Source: Oscillospiraceae bacterium (GTDB taxonomy: Bacteria > Bacillota > Clostridia > Oscillospirales > Oscillospiraceae). From it: 11,835 nucleotides of DNA. A program made the position numbers and the translations under genes. Positions 1-6,231 of this stretch are shown piece after piece. Each line of letters starts with the position of its first letter. Position 1 is the stretch's first letter. The stretch is taken from contig JAHHSH010000050.1 of assembly GCA_020025345.1 (NCBI GenBank), positions 1-11,835 on the forward strand. The letters are read 5' to 3'. Below the pieces are notes generated by a model. It made no database searches. It had not been told where the DNA came from and saw nothing but the letters and a program-made list of their open reading frames with translations.

Positions 1-701
1 GCCTGCTGCGCGAGTTCAAGGTGGAGGCCAATGTTGGTGCACCTCAGGTTGCTTATAAGGAGACCATCAAGAAGACTGTTGAGCAGGATACCAAGTATGC
101 CCGTCAGTCCGGCGGTAAGGGCCAGTACGGTCACGTTAAGATCCGTGTCGAGCCCAACGAGTCCGGTAAGGGTTACGAGTTTGTCAACGCTATCGTCGGC
201 GGTGCTATTCCCAAGGAGTATATCCCCGCTGTCGATGCCGGTATCCAGGGCGCTATGCTCTCCGGTGTTGTGGCTGGCTATCCCGTTGTTGACGTGAAGG
301 TCACCCTGTATGATGGTTCTTACCACGAGGTCGACTCCTCCGAAATGGCATTTAAGATCGCCGGTTCCATGGCTTTCAAGGAAGCTATGCGTAAGGCTGA
401 TCCCACTCTGCTGGAGCCTGTGATGAAGGTCACTGTGATCGCTCCCGACGAGTATCTGGGTAACGTCATCGGCGACCTAAACAGCCGCCGTGGTATGATC
501 CAGGGTCAGGAGACCCGTCCTGGTGCAGTCCAGGTCGACTCTATGGTGCCTCTGGCAAACATGTTCGGTTATGCAACCGACCTGCGCTCCCGCACGCAGG
601 GCCGTGGTCAGTATACCATGGAGCCCAGCCACTATGTGGAGCTGCCTAAGAGCCTGCAGGAGAAGCTGATTGCCAAGCGCACCGGCCGTGAAAATGCGTA
701 A
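1..701 (+). CDS. fusA: Elongation factor G, 3' part (partial)
   Basis: This is the C-terminal third of translation elongation factor G, the GTPase that translocates tRNA and mRNA through the ribosome. The reading frame is open from base 3 (LLREFKVEANVGAPQ), so the gene starts outside the window; the GTG at 21 is an internal Val codon, not a start. About 233 residues are visible. They cover the end of domain III, domain IV with the conserved GQYGHVKIRVEP segment and the tip loop DGSYHEVDSSEMAF that reaches into the decoding centre, and domain V with the NVIGDLNSRRG and MFGYATDLRS signatures. The GTP-binding domain is not in the window. The stop is TAA at 699-701. tuf follows 108 bases later on the same strand, the usual str-operon order. 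I see no terminator between them, so co-transcription is likely. The family assignment is very secure. Confidence 0.97.
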   Translation, partial: LLREFKVEANVGAPQVAYKETIKKTVEQDTKYARQSGGKGQYGHVKIRVEPNESGKGYEFVNAIVGGAIPKEYIPAVDAGIQGAMLSGVVAGYPVVDVKVTLYDGSYHEVDSSEMAFKIAGSMAFKEAMRKADPTLLEPVMKVTVIAPDEYLGNVIGDLNSRRGMIQGQETRPGAVQVDSMVPLANMFGYATDLRSRTQGRGQYTMEPSHYVELPKSLQEKLIAKRTGRENA

Positions 702-716
702 ATTGTGAAATAATAA

Positions 717-745
717 TTGCTTTTCACGTAAAAATACTGTAAGAT
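717..745 (+). promoter_or_regulatory. Possible internal promoter for tuf
   Basis: TTGCTT (717-722) and TAAGAT (740-745) are separated by exactly 17 bases in the fusA-tuf spacer. The match is only 3 of 6 at -35 and 4 of 6 at -10, so it is weak by sequence. An internal tuf promoter would fit the need for more EF-Tu than EF-G, but that is inference. Confidence 0.3.
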
Positions 746-746
746 A

Positions 747-769
747 GCAATGATAGACAAAGTCATTGC
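747..769 (+). repeat. Inverted repeat in the fusA-tuf spacer
   Basis: GCAATGA (747-753) and TCATTGC (763-769) are perfect 7-base complements around a 9-base loop. It is followed by GAAAATG rather than a T-run, so it is not an intrinsic terminator. It lies 40 bases before the tuf start and could be an mRNA processing or stability element. A weaker GTGAAA/TTTCAC pair lies at 705-727. Confidence 0.4.
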
Positions 770-809
770 GAAAATGATAATCAATGAAAGTTAAGGAGGA
801 TTTTTTCAA

Positions 810-2015
810 ATGGCTAAGCAGAAATTTGAGAGAAACAAGCCCCATGTTAACATCGGTACCATCGGTCACGTTGACCATGGTAAGACCACTCTGACCGCTG
901 CTATCACCAAGTACCTGGCTATGCAGGGCGGCGCAGACTACACCGACTATTCTTCCATCGATAAGGCTCCCGAAGAGCGTGAGCGTGGTATTACCATCAA
1001 CACCTCCCACGTTGAGTACGAGACCGAGGCTCGTCACTATGCACACGTTGACTGCCCCGGCCACGCCGACTATATCAAGAACATGATCACCGGCGCTGCT
1101 CAGATGGACGGCGGTATCCTGGTTATCGCTGCTACCGACGGCCCCATGGCTCAGACTCGTGAGCACCTGCTGCTGGCTCGTCAGGTTAACGTGCCCTCCA
1201 TCCTGGTGTTCCTGAACAAGTGCGATCAGGTTGACGACGAGGAGCTGCTGGAGCTGGTTGAGATGGAAGTCCGCGAGCTGCTGACCGAGTATGGCTTCCC
1301 CGGCGACGACACCCCCATCATCAAGGGTTCCGCTCTGATGGCTCTGACCTGCGAGTCCGAGGATCCCAACGCTCCCGAGTATGCTTGCATCAAGGAGCTG
1401 ATGGATGCTGTTGATACCTGGATCCCCACTCCCGACCGCAAGGAGGATATGCCCTTCCTGATGCCCGTTGAGGACGTCTTCACCATCTCCGGCCGTGGTA
1501 CTGTTGCTACCGGCCGTGTGGAGCGTGGTGTTCTGAAGCTGAACGAGAAGGTTGAGATCGTTGGCCTGCAGGACGAGAAGCGCGAGACCACCGTTACCGG
1601 TATCGAGATGTTCCACAAGCTGCTGGATTACGCTGAGGCTGGCGACAACATCGGCGCTCTGCTGCGTGGTATCGCTAAGACCGAGATCGAGCGTGGCCAG
1701 GTTCTGTCCAAGCCCGGTAGCATTCACCCCCACACCAAGTTCGTGGGCCAGGTGTACGTTCTGAGCAAGGACGAGGGCGGCCGTCATACCCCCTTCTTCA
1801 ACAACTATCGTCCTCAGTTCTACTTCCGTACCACTGACGTTACCGGTATCATCACTCTGCCCGAGGGCGTTGAGATGTGCATGCCCGGCGATAACGTCGA
1901 CATGAACGTTGAGCTGATCACCCCCATCGCTATCGAGGAGGGCCTGCGTTTCGCTATCCGCGAGGGCGGCCGTACCGTCGGTTCCGGTGTTGTTATCAAG
2001 ATCAACGCTGACTAA
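810..2015 (+). CDS. tuf: Elongation factor Tu
   Basis: EF-Tu, the cytoplasmic GTPase that delivers aminoacyl-tRNA to the ribosomal A site. It is 401 residues, a normal length. The GTP-binding domain has the P-loop GHVDHGKT (19-26), switch I RGITIN (59-64) with the Mg-binding Thr62, DCPGH (81-85) with the catalytic His85, NKCD (136-139) and SAL (174-176). Domains II and III follow, with GRGTVATGRVERG and the C-terminal FAIREGGRTVGSG. All key residues are present, with no sign of truncation. The start is fixed by AAGGAGGA at 793-800, 9 bases before the ATG. Codon use is strongly biased to GGT, GCT, CGT, AAG and CTG, as expected for a very highly expressed gene. It follows fusA and is closed by a strong terminator. 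Confidence 0.98.
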   Translation: MAKQKFERNKPHVNIGTIGHVDHGKTTLTAAITKYLAMQGGADYTDYSSIDKAPEERERGITINTSHVEYETEARHYAHVDCPGHADYIKNMITGAAQMDGGILVIAATDGPMAQTREHLLLARQVNVPSILVFLNKCDQVDDEELLELVEMEVRELLTEYGFPGDDTPIIKGSALMALTCESEDPNAPEYACIKELMDAVDTWIPTPDRKEDMPFLMPVEDVFTISGRGTVATGRVERGVLKLNEKVEIVGLQDEKRETTVTGIEMFHKLLDYAEAGDNIGALLRGIAKTEIERGQVLSKPGSIHPHTKFVGQVYVLSKDEGGRHTPFFNNYRPQFYFRTTDVTGIITLPEGVEMCMPGDNVDMNVELITPIAIEEGLRFAIREGGRTVGSGVVIKINAD

Positions 2016-2028
2016 TTGACGCGTTTTT

Positions 2029-2063
2029 AAAAGAAGCGACCCATTTGGGTCGCTTCTTTTTTT
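2029..2063 (+). terminator. Intrinsic terminator after tuf
   Basis: AAGAAGCGACCC (2031-2042) pairs perfectly with GGGTCGCTTCTT (2047-2058) around the loop ATTT, a 12-base-pair stem. It is followed by further T residues (2059-2063) and starts 16 bases after the tuf stop. It ends the str-operon transcript. Confidence 0.93.
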
Positions 2064-2079
2064 GCATCATGCAGGGAGC

Positions 2080-2125
2080 GCACGGACGTTTTTCCACCGA
2101 TCATGTGGAAAACGTCTGTGCTTTT
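2080..2125 (+). other. Long imperfect hairpin downstream of the tuf terminator
   Basis: The arms at 2080-2097 and 2105-2121 pair over about 17 base pairs (GCAC, a G-T wobble, GACG, TTTT, CCAC on the left arm) with one bulged T and a 7-base loop. Four T residues follow (2122-2125). It may be a second, back-up terminator for the highly transcribed str operon. The short T-tract makes that uncertain, and it could equally be a remnant of a small palindromic element. Confidence 0.45.
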
Positions 2126-2143
2126 ACTCTATAAGAGCAAAAG
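2121..2143 (+). repeat. Imperfect palindrome CTTTTACTCT-ATA-AGAGCAAAAG
   Basis: Ten-base arms with a single mismatch surround the 3-base centre ATA. It abuts the long hairpin at 2080-2121 and lies about 50 bases upstream of the serA promoter. It could be an operator or part of one larger folded region. The rest of the stretch between the tuf terminator and the serA promoter (2144-2193) shows no convincing gene. Confidence 0.3.
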
Positions 2144-2193
2144 TCAACCAATGGGAGGTGCTGCTCTGCCCCGGTGTTTTGTCATTTCTGCTG

Positions 2194-2222
2194 TTGACCG
2201 AAATTCATCAAACTACTATAAT
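2194..2222 (+). promoter_or_regulatory. Sigma-A promoter for serA
   Basis: TTGACC (2194-2199) and TATAAT (2217-2222) are separated by exactly 17 bases. That is 5 of 6 and 6 of 6 matches to the housekeeping consensus. Transcription should start near 2229, which gives serA a leader of roughly 85 bases. Confidence 0.87.
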
Positions 2223-2230
2223 AAAGATGC

Positions 2231-2293
2231 TGCGTAGGAAGCGGCGCCAGCGCCGCACGTTCCTTCGCAAGTATTCTGACCGACTGCGGTCAG
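2231..2293 (+). promoter_or_regulatory. Structured serA leader with two hairpins
   Basis: The first stem-loop (2231-2270) has TGCG pairing with CGCA, AGGAA with TTCCT, and a core GCGGCGC (2241-2247) pairing with GCGCCGC (2250-2256). It contains one T-T mismatch and a 3-base bulge. The second is a perfect 7-base-pair hairpin, CTGACCG (2276-2282) with CGGTCAG (2287-2293), loop ACTG. It ends 8 bases before the GGAGGA ribosome binding site. Neither is followed by a T-run. I recognise no T-box specifier, S-box or other riboswitch core. The structure is clear, but a regulatory role in serine-dependent control is only inferred. Confidence 0.5.
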
Positions 2294-2314
2294 CCAAATT
2301 TGGAGGAATCTCCC

Positions 2315-3481
2315 ATGTACCGTATTAAAACCATGAACAAGATCTCTGCTGTGGGCCTAAACACCTTTGACCGTGAACGCTATGAGGTGGGCGAGAATCT
2401 GACGGAGGAGGACGCTATTCTGGTGCGTTCCGCCAAGCTCCATGAGTATGTATTCCCCGAAAGCCTGCGGGCCATTGCCCGTGCCGGTTCCGGTGTGAAT
2501 AACATCCCGCTGGAGCGCTGCAGTGAGCAGGGAATTGTGGTCTTCAACACCCCCGGCGCCAATGCCAACGCGGTTAAGGAACTGGTGCTTTGCAGCCTGC
2601 TGCTGGCTTCCCGTGACGTGTCCGGCGCGATCCGCTGGGTTCGCCAGCAGGTGGAAGGCGGCACGGATGTGACAACGGTGGTGGAAAAAGGCAAGTCTGC
2701 CTTCGTAGGCCCAGAGCTGTACCATAAGACGCTGGGAATCATCGGTTTGGGGGCCATTGGTTCTCTGGTGGCTAACGTTGCCCTCTCTCTGGGGATGGAC
2801 GTGTACGGCTATGACCCCTATTTGTCGGTAGATGCGGCACTGCGTCTGGATCGCCATGTGAAGGTGGTCAAGGATGTGCGGGAACTCTATAAAAAGTCGG
2901 ATTATATCACTATGCATATTCACGTCACGCCGGAGACCAGACATCTCATCAATGCCGAGGCCATCGCGGCTATGAAGCGCGGAGCCCGTGTGATCAATCT
3001 GGCCCGAGGCGAGATCGTGGACGACGATGCGATGATCGCTGCCCTGGAGACGGGGCGTGTGGCATCTTACGTCACTGATTTCCCCAATAACCGTCTGGTG
3101 GCGGCTCCTCATGTGGTGGCTATGCCCCATCTGGGTGCTTCCACGCCGGAGAGCGAGCAGAACTGCGCCGTCATGGCAGCGCGTGAACTGCAGGATTATC
3201 TGGAAAACGGCAATATCCGACACTCCGTGAATCTGCCGGACGTGGAAATGAGCCGCAGCGGCGTGTGCCGTATGTGCATTATCCATAAGAATGTGCCGGC
3301 AATGCTGGCCAATATCACGACACTCCTGTCCCGTGATGGAGTGAATGTGGAAAACTTGAGCAATAAGTCTAAGGATGACTACGCGTACACACTGGTCGAC
3401 TTGGGTACCGATGTGGAAGAGGAGATCATCGAAGAGGTAAAACGACTGCCGAACGTGATCCGTGTTCGTGTGATTCACTGA
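2315..3481 (+). CDS. serA: D-3-phosphoglycerate dehydrogenase, short ACT-domain form
   Basis: Likely catalyses the NAD-dependent oxidation of 3-phosphoglycerate to 3-phosphohydroxypyruvate, the first step of serine synthesis. It has 388 residues, the compact form without the extra domain of the ~520-residue SerA. The substrate-binding half carries RAGSGVNNIPLERC and FNTPGANANAVKELV. The Rossmann NAD motif is GLGAIG (144-149), the conserved Arg is Arg231 (NLARGEIVDDD), and the general-base His is His272 (MPHLGAST). An ACT domain fills roughly residues 318-388. One oddity: where the dehydrogenase family usually has a catalytic Glu in a DVFE-like motif, this protein reads YVTDFPNN with Asp255. 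The start is ATG 2315, with GGAGGA at 2302-2307 seven bases upstream. A TTG at 2300 overlaps that site and is rejected. The gene is monocistronic, with its own promoter and terminator and no serC next to it. Another 2-hydroxyacid substrate cannot be excluded. Confidence 0.88.
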   Translation: MYRIKTMNKISAVGLNTFDRERYEVGENLTEEDAILVRSAKLHEYVFPESLRAIARAGSGVNNIPLERCSEQGIVVFNTPGANANAVKELVLCSLLLASRDVSGAIRWVRQQVEGGTDVTTVVEKGKSAFVGPELYHKTLGIIGLGAIGSLVANVALSLGMDVYGYDPYLSVDAALRLDRHVKVVKDVRELYKKSDYITMHIHVTPETRHLINAEAIAAMKRGARVINLARGEIVDDDAMIAALETGRVASYVTDFPNNRLVAAPHVVAMPHLGASTPESEQNCAVMAARELQDYLENGNIRHSVNLPDVEMSRSGVCRMCIIHKNVPAMLANITTLLSRDGVNVENLSNKSKDDYAYTLVDLGTDVEEEIIEEVKRLPNVIRVRVIH

Positions 3482-3492
3482 AAATGGAAGGG

Positions 3493-3530
3493 AAGTCCCC
3501 GGAAAACCTTTGGTTTTCCGGGGGCTTTTT
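3493..3530 (+). terminator. Intrinsic terminator after serA
   Basis: CCCCGGAAAACC (3497-3508) pairs with GGTTTTCCGGGG (3512-3523) around TTT. The stem extends outward through a wobble and AAG/CTT pairs, and a run of five T residues (3526-3530) follows. Its T-run overlaps the stop codon of the converging lipoprotein gene. On the minus strand the hairpin lacks a clean T-run, so it is primarily the serA terminator but may partly serve both genes. Confidence 0.92.
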
Positions 3531-3987
3531 ACGTTTCGGGGAAGACGAGATCTGCACGAAAGCCACCTTCGCCCAAGGCCACCAGATCGCCGCCGATGAT
3601 GGCATCATCAGCCAGATAGAGATTGATTTGCACATCCTCTGGCCGCTGGGGATAGTTGGTAACGGTGTAGGTGTAACGCTGCACCGTCTGGCCTGCAAAC
3701 TGGGAGAAAGGCAGCCCCTGCGCATCCTGCAGGGCGGCGTAGTCACTCCAGCTTCCCTCCAGTTTTTCCGGCAGCTTCAGATGGAGCGATTCGATTTCCT
3801 GCGGGGCTACCTGCCAGCCCAGACCTTCCAGATATGAGATTCGTGCGGATACATCGGCACCGTTAATAGGTGCCTCCGGCTTTTTGCCGCAGCCCCACAG
3901 CAAAAGGAGCAGCGTCGAGAGCAGCACAACACCGGCTGTGATGGCGCCCAAGAGATGTTTGCGCTGCTTGATATGGATCAAAATCAT
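3529..3987 (-). CDS. DUF4830-type putative lipoprotein
   Basis: A 152-residue protein of unknown function that resembles DUF4830 proteins of Firmicutes. A basic start (KQRKH) precedes a hydrophobic stretch at about 12-31. It ends in LLWGC with Cys33, a plausible lipobox although Trp at -2 is unusual, so it is probably anchored on the outer face of the membrane. The following ~115 residues hold the family-like segments: YLEGLGWQVAP, the ALQDAQGLPFSQFAGQ stretch, YTVTNYPQ, and near the C terminus IGGDLVALGEGGF. The start chosen is the ATG at 3987-3985, preceded on the minus strand by GGGGGTG at a good distance. A longer in-frame ATG at 4017 has no ribosome binding site. The gene is divergent from the pseudouridine synthase and convergent with serA. 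The family call rests on recalled motif pattern only, and no function can be given. Confidence 0.78.
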   Translation of the reverse strand: MILIHIKQRKHLLGAITAGVVLLSTLLLLLWGCGKKPEAPINGADVSARISYLEGLGWQVAPQEIESLHLKLPEKLEGSWSDYAALQDAQGLPFSQFAGQTVQRYTYTVTNYPQRPEDVQINLYLADDAIIGGDLVALGEGGFRADLVFPET

Positions 3988-4001
3988 ACTTTCACCCCCA
4001 T

Positions 4002-4039
4002 GGATGGATATTCCCATCCGGCGTGAAATATGTTAAGAT
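4002..4039. promoter_or_regulatory. Divergent control region with inverted repeat and weak promoter
   Basis: The 73-base gap between the divergent lipoprotein and pseudouridine synthase genes holds GGATGG (4002-4007) and CCATCC (4014-4019), a 6-base inverted repeat with a 6-base spacer. TTCCCA (4011-4016) and TAAGAT (4034-4039), 17 bases apart, form a weak plus-strand promoter for the synthase gene; the repeat overlaps its -35. No convincing minus-strand promoter was found. An operator role is speculative. Confidence 0.3.
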
Positions 4040-4060
4040 AGGCAAAAAGGAGGCGGGCAA

Positions 4061-4816
4061 ATGGAGCGTTTGGATAAGGTGATCAGCGGCATGGGGAAAA
4101 AGTCCCGCCGCGAGGTGAAGCTGCTGGTGCGGCAGGGCCGCATCCTGGTGGATGGTGTCCCGGCACTGTCGGCGGAGATGAAGGTGGATCCGGACACGAC
4201 GGAGATTTTGCTGGACGGGGAGAGTATCGGGTACGAAAAATTCACCTATATTATGCTCCATAAGCCGGCAGGCGTCCTCTCGGCGGTGGAGGATCGCCGT
4301 CAGAGTACGGTGCTGGATCTGCTGCCGCAGGAGCTGCGCCGCCGGGAGCTATCGCCGGTGGGGCGACTGGATAAGGATACGGAGGGGCTGCTGCTCCTCA
4401 CCAATGACGGGACGCTGACTCATCAGCTGCTGCGACCCAGATCTCATGTGGATAAGGTCTACTATGCCCGTGTGGAGGGAGAACTGGAAACAGCGGACTG
4501 CGAAGCCTTTGCCGGCGGCATGACGCTGGGGGATGGGCTTGTGTGTATGCCGGCGGGGCTGGAGATCCTATCTCCCAACGAAGCCCTCGTCACGCTGCAG
4601 GAGGGGAAATTCCATCAGGTCAAGCGGATGCTGGCGGCACGGGGAAAGCCGGTCGTCTATCTCAAACGGCTGTCCATGGGGAGCCTGCGGCTGGATGAAT
4701 CACTGGCCCCGGGAGAATACCGGCCTTTGACAGAAGGGGAAGTGAATGGACTACGCGCTGCGGTAAATGAGAATATATCGACAGAACGCCAAAAAAGTAG
4801 CAAAGATTTTTGTTGA
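4061..4816 (+). CDS. 16S rRNA pseudouridine synthase, RsuA/RluB/RluE/RluF family
   Basis: A cytoplasmic RNA-modifying enzyme that isomerises a specific uridine to pseudouridine in rRNA. It has 251 residues, a normal length. Residues 1-55 form an S4 RNA-binding domain (MERLDKVISGMGKKSRREVK, then VRQGRILVDG). The catalytic domain follows, with the family segment LHKPAGVLSA (66-75) and the signature GRLDKDTEGLLLLTNDG, in which Asp104 is the catalytic nucleophile. Later come the EGKFHQVKRML helix and LKRLSMGSL, both typical of this family. It most resembles RsuA, which acts on U516 of 16S rRNA, but closely related members modify 23S rRNA, so no symbol is given. AAAGGAGG at 4046-4053 sets the ATG, 7 bases downstream. 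The last ~15 residues are Lys/Ser-rich and probably disordered. No clear terminator follows it; the next gene has its own promoter. Confidence 0.9.
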   Translation: MERLDKVISGMGKKSRREVKLLVRQGRILVDGVPALSAEMKVDPDTTEILLDGESIGYEKFTYIMLHKPAGVLSAVEDRRQSTVLDLLPQELRRRELSPVGRLDKDTEGLLLLTNDGTLTHQLLRPRSHVDKVYYARVEGELETADCEAFAGGMTLGDGLVCMPAGLEILSPNEALVTLQEGKFHQVKRMLAARGKPVVYLKRLSMGSLRLDESLAPGEYRPLTEGEVNGLRAAVNENISTERQKSSKDFC

Positions 4817-4832
4817 AAATATAAAAAAATAC

Positions 4833-4861
4833 TTGCAAAACCGTGATTATGACGATATAAT
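4833..4861 (+). promoter_or_regulatory. Sigma-A promoter for the CdaR-like regulator
   Basis: TTGCAA (4833-4838) and TATAAT (4856-4861) lie 17 bases apart in an AT-rich spacer after the pseudouridine synthase stop. The -10 is perfect and the -35 matches 4 of 6. The predicted leader is about 60 bases, in which I see no strong structure. Confidence 0.8.
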
Positions 4862-4928
4862 GAAAGAAATAAAGATCGTAGATTGCACAAAATACCCACA
4901 GAGTAAATGAGCGGGAGGGGCCAGTTAT

Positions 4929-6023
4929 ATGTCAGGAAGAATTTTTCAGAATGTTGTGCTTCAGTTTAAAGAAACCACCGATCGAACTATCGGTGTGATC
5001 GATGCCGAAGGTACTGTCATTGCTTGCAGTGAACTGACCGGAATCGGTAAAAAATGGGCACAGTATGTGGAGGATATTCAGGCGGCTGAAGGCGTTTGCG
5101 TGGCGCTGGATGGCAGAACCTTTAAGGCACTGCCGGGCTGGGGCCCCCGTTTTGACTATGCCGTTTTTGCCAACGGCGATGACAGCGTGGGCCGCACGGT
5201 GTGCGCCATGGCTGCCGTTGCACTCAATTCTGCTAAGACCTATTATGAAGAGAAGCACGACAAGGGCTCCTTCATCAAGAATATCATCTCCGACAACATC
5301 CTTGTCAGCGATATCTATATGCGCGCCAAGGAGTTGCATGTGGCGGCTGAGGTCTCTCGTGCCGTCTTCGTGATCCGTCCTGTGGACGATGCCAGCGAGT
5401 CTGTGCCGGTGGATGTGATCCAGAATATGTTCCCGGATCGTCAGAACGACTTTGTCCTCAGCGTGGGCGAAAACGATGTGGCGCTGATCCATCAGATGCC
5501 CGACGACACCACCGGTAAGGATATGGAGAAGGTGGCAGTCCAGATCGAGGAGGAGCTGCGTCAGGACGGAGAGAGCCGTGTGTTCGTGGGTATTGGTACA
5601 TTGGCTACCCATCTGCGTGATTTGGCGAAGTCCTATAAGGAGGCGCAGATCGCCATTGAGGTGGGCAAGGTATTCGATACGGAGCGCTACATCATCAACT
5701 ATGAAAATCTGGGTATCGGCCGTCTGATTTATCAGCTGCCTACCACCCTGTGCGAGATGTTCCTGCAGGAGGTCTTTAAGAAGAATCCCATTGATGCGCT
5801 GGATCAGGAGACACTGTTCACCATCTATAAGTTCTTTGAGAACAACCTGAACGTGTCCGAAACGGCCCGCAAGCTGTTCGTCCACCGCAACACGCTAGTC
5901 TATCGTTTGGAGAAGATCAAGAAGCTGACTGGCCTTGACCTGCGTGAGTTTGACGACGCCATTACCTTTAAGGTAGCGCTCATGGTGAAAAAGTACCTCA
6001 CCAGCCGTGGAATCGAATCCTAA
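4929..6023 (+). CDS. CdaR/PucR-family transcriptional regulator
   Basis: A 364-residue cytoplasmic DNA-binding regulator. The C-terminal helix-turn-helix spans about 305-360 and has the PucR-type pattern: NLNVSETARKLFVHRNTLVY, then RLEKIKKLTGLDL and FKVALMVKKYL. The middle region (about 110-290) looks like the degenerate GGDEF-like domain of CdaR proteins, including VFVGIGTLATHLRDLAKSYKEA. The N terminus (VVLQFKETTDRTIGVIDAEG, then TVIACSELTGIG) recalls a sugar-diacid recognition domain but is short and divergent, so the ligand is unknown. The start ATG follows GGGAGGGG (4913-4920) by 8 bases. It is a single-gene unit with its own promoter and terminator, upstream of ftsEX. No carbohydrate or purine catabolic genes lie beside it, so its target cannot be read from the context. 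Confidence 0.85.
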   Translation: MSGRIFQNVVLQFKETTDRTIGVIDAEGTVIACSELTGIGKKWAQYVEDIQAAEGVCVALDGRTFKALPGWGPRFDYAVFANGDDSVGRTVCAMAAVALNSAKTYYEEKHDKGSFIKNIISDNILVSDIYMRAKELHVAAEVSRAVFVIRPVDDASESVPVDVIQNMFPDRQNDFVLSVGENDVALIHQMPDDTTGKDMEKVAVQIEEELRQDGESRVFVGIGTLATHLRDLAKSYKEAQIAIEVGKVFDTERYIINYENLGIGRLIYQLPTTLCEMFLQEVFKKNPIDALDQETLFTIYKFFENNLNVSETARKLFVHRNTLVYRLEKIKKLTGLDLREFDDAITFKVALMVKKYLTSRGIES

Positions 6024-6043
6024 AGAAAGCGAAAATGACCTGC

Positions 6044-6077
6044 AAGACGTCACAGCCAATGGCTGTGACGTCTTTTT
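6044..6077 (+). terminator. Intrinsic terminator after the CdaR-like regulator
   Basis: GACGTCACAGCC (6046-6057) pairs perfectly with GGCTGTGACGTC (6061-6072) around the loop AAT. Two A residues precede the stem and five T residues (6073-6077) follow it. It starts about 20 bases after the stop codon. Confidence 0.94.
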
Positions 6078-6125
6078 CCTTGGGCGGCGGAGAATTCTGT
6101 TAACGGATTTTTCATATCTTTCCTG

Positions 6126-6154
6126 TTGCCATTTTGTAACTTTTTGATTATAAT
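6126..6154 (+). promoter_or_regulatory. Sigma-A promoter for the ftsE-ftsX-M23 operon
   Basis: TTGCCA (6126-6131) and TATAAT (6149-6154) lie 17 bases apart. That is 5 of 6 and 6 of 6 matches to consensus, in an AT-rich context. Transcription should begin near 6161, giving a leader of about 70 bases before ftsE. Confidence 0.86.
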
Positions 6155-6179
6155 GTTAAAAGATAAAGAAAATACGCGA

Positions 6180-6228
6180 GGTATGTCGATACCGCCAGCG
6201 CTTTTGATACCGGATAGGAATGAGGTAT
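6180..6228 (+). repeat. GATACCG direct repeats and GGTAT/ATACC complements in the ftsE leader
   Basis: GATACCG occurs at 6188-6194 and again at 6206-6212. GGTAT occurs at 6180-6184 and again at 6224-6228, the latter overlapping the GAGGT ribosome binding site of ftsE. Either ATACC could pair with the ribosome-binding-site copy, while the first pair can also form its own small hairpin (6180-6193, loop GTCG). The stems are only 5 base pairs, so a switch is possible but weakly supported. Confidence 0.3.
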
Positions 6229-6231
6229 AGT

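Noticed and set aside
477..1787. 436-codon open frame on the minus strand opposite fusA/tuf
   Set aside because: It lies antisense to tuf, whose biased codon use leaves few reverse-strand stops. The translation is low-complexity (Leu, Val, His, Gln) with no family resemblance and no ribosome binding site.
2231..2293. serA leader as a T-box or SAM riboswitch
   Set aside because: It is too short and lacks the T-box conserved bases, an antiterminator and a terminator. No S-box core is visible either.
2062..2328. 88-codon plus-strand frame between tuf and serA
   Set aside because: It runs through hairpins, the serA promoter and the serA start, and the translation looks random (Arg/Lys-rich end). 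The region is better explained as regulatory.
2357..3478. 373-codon open frame on the minus strand opposite serA
   Set aside because: Exact shadow of serA with His/Gln-rich composition and no recognisable motif.
3484..3837. 117-codon plus-strand frame after serA
   Set aside because: It starts in the serA terminator and is antisense to the better supported DUF4830 gene, which has a ribosome binding site, signal sequence and family motifs.
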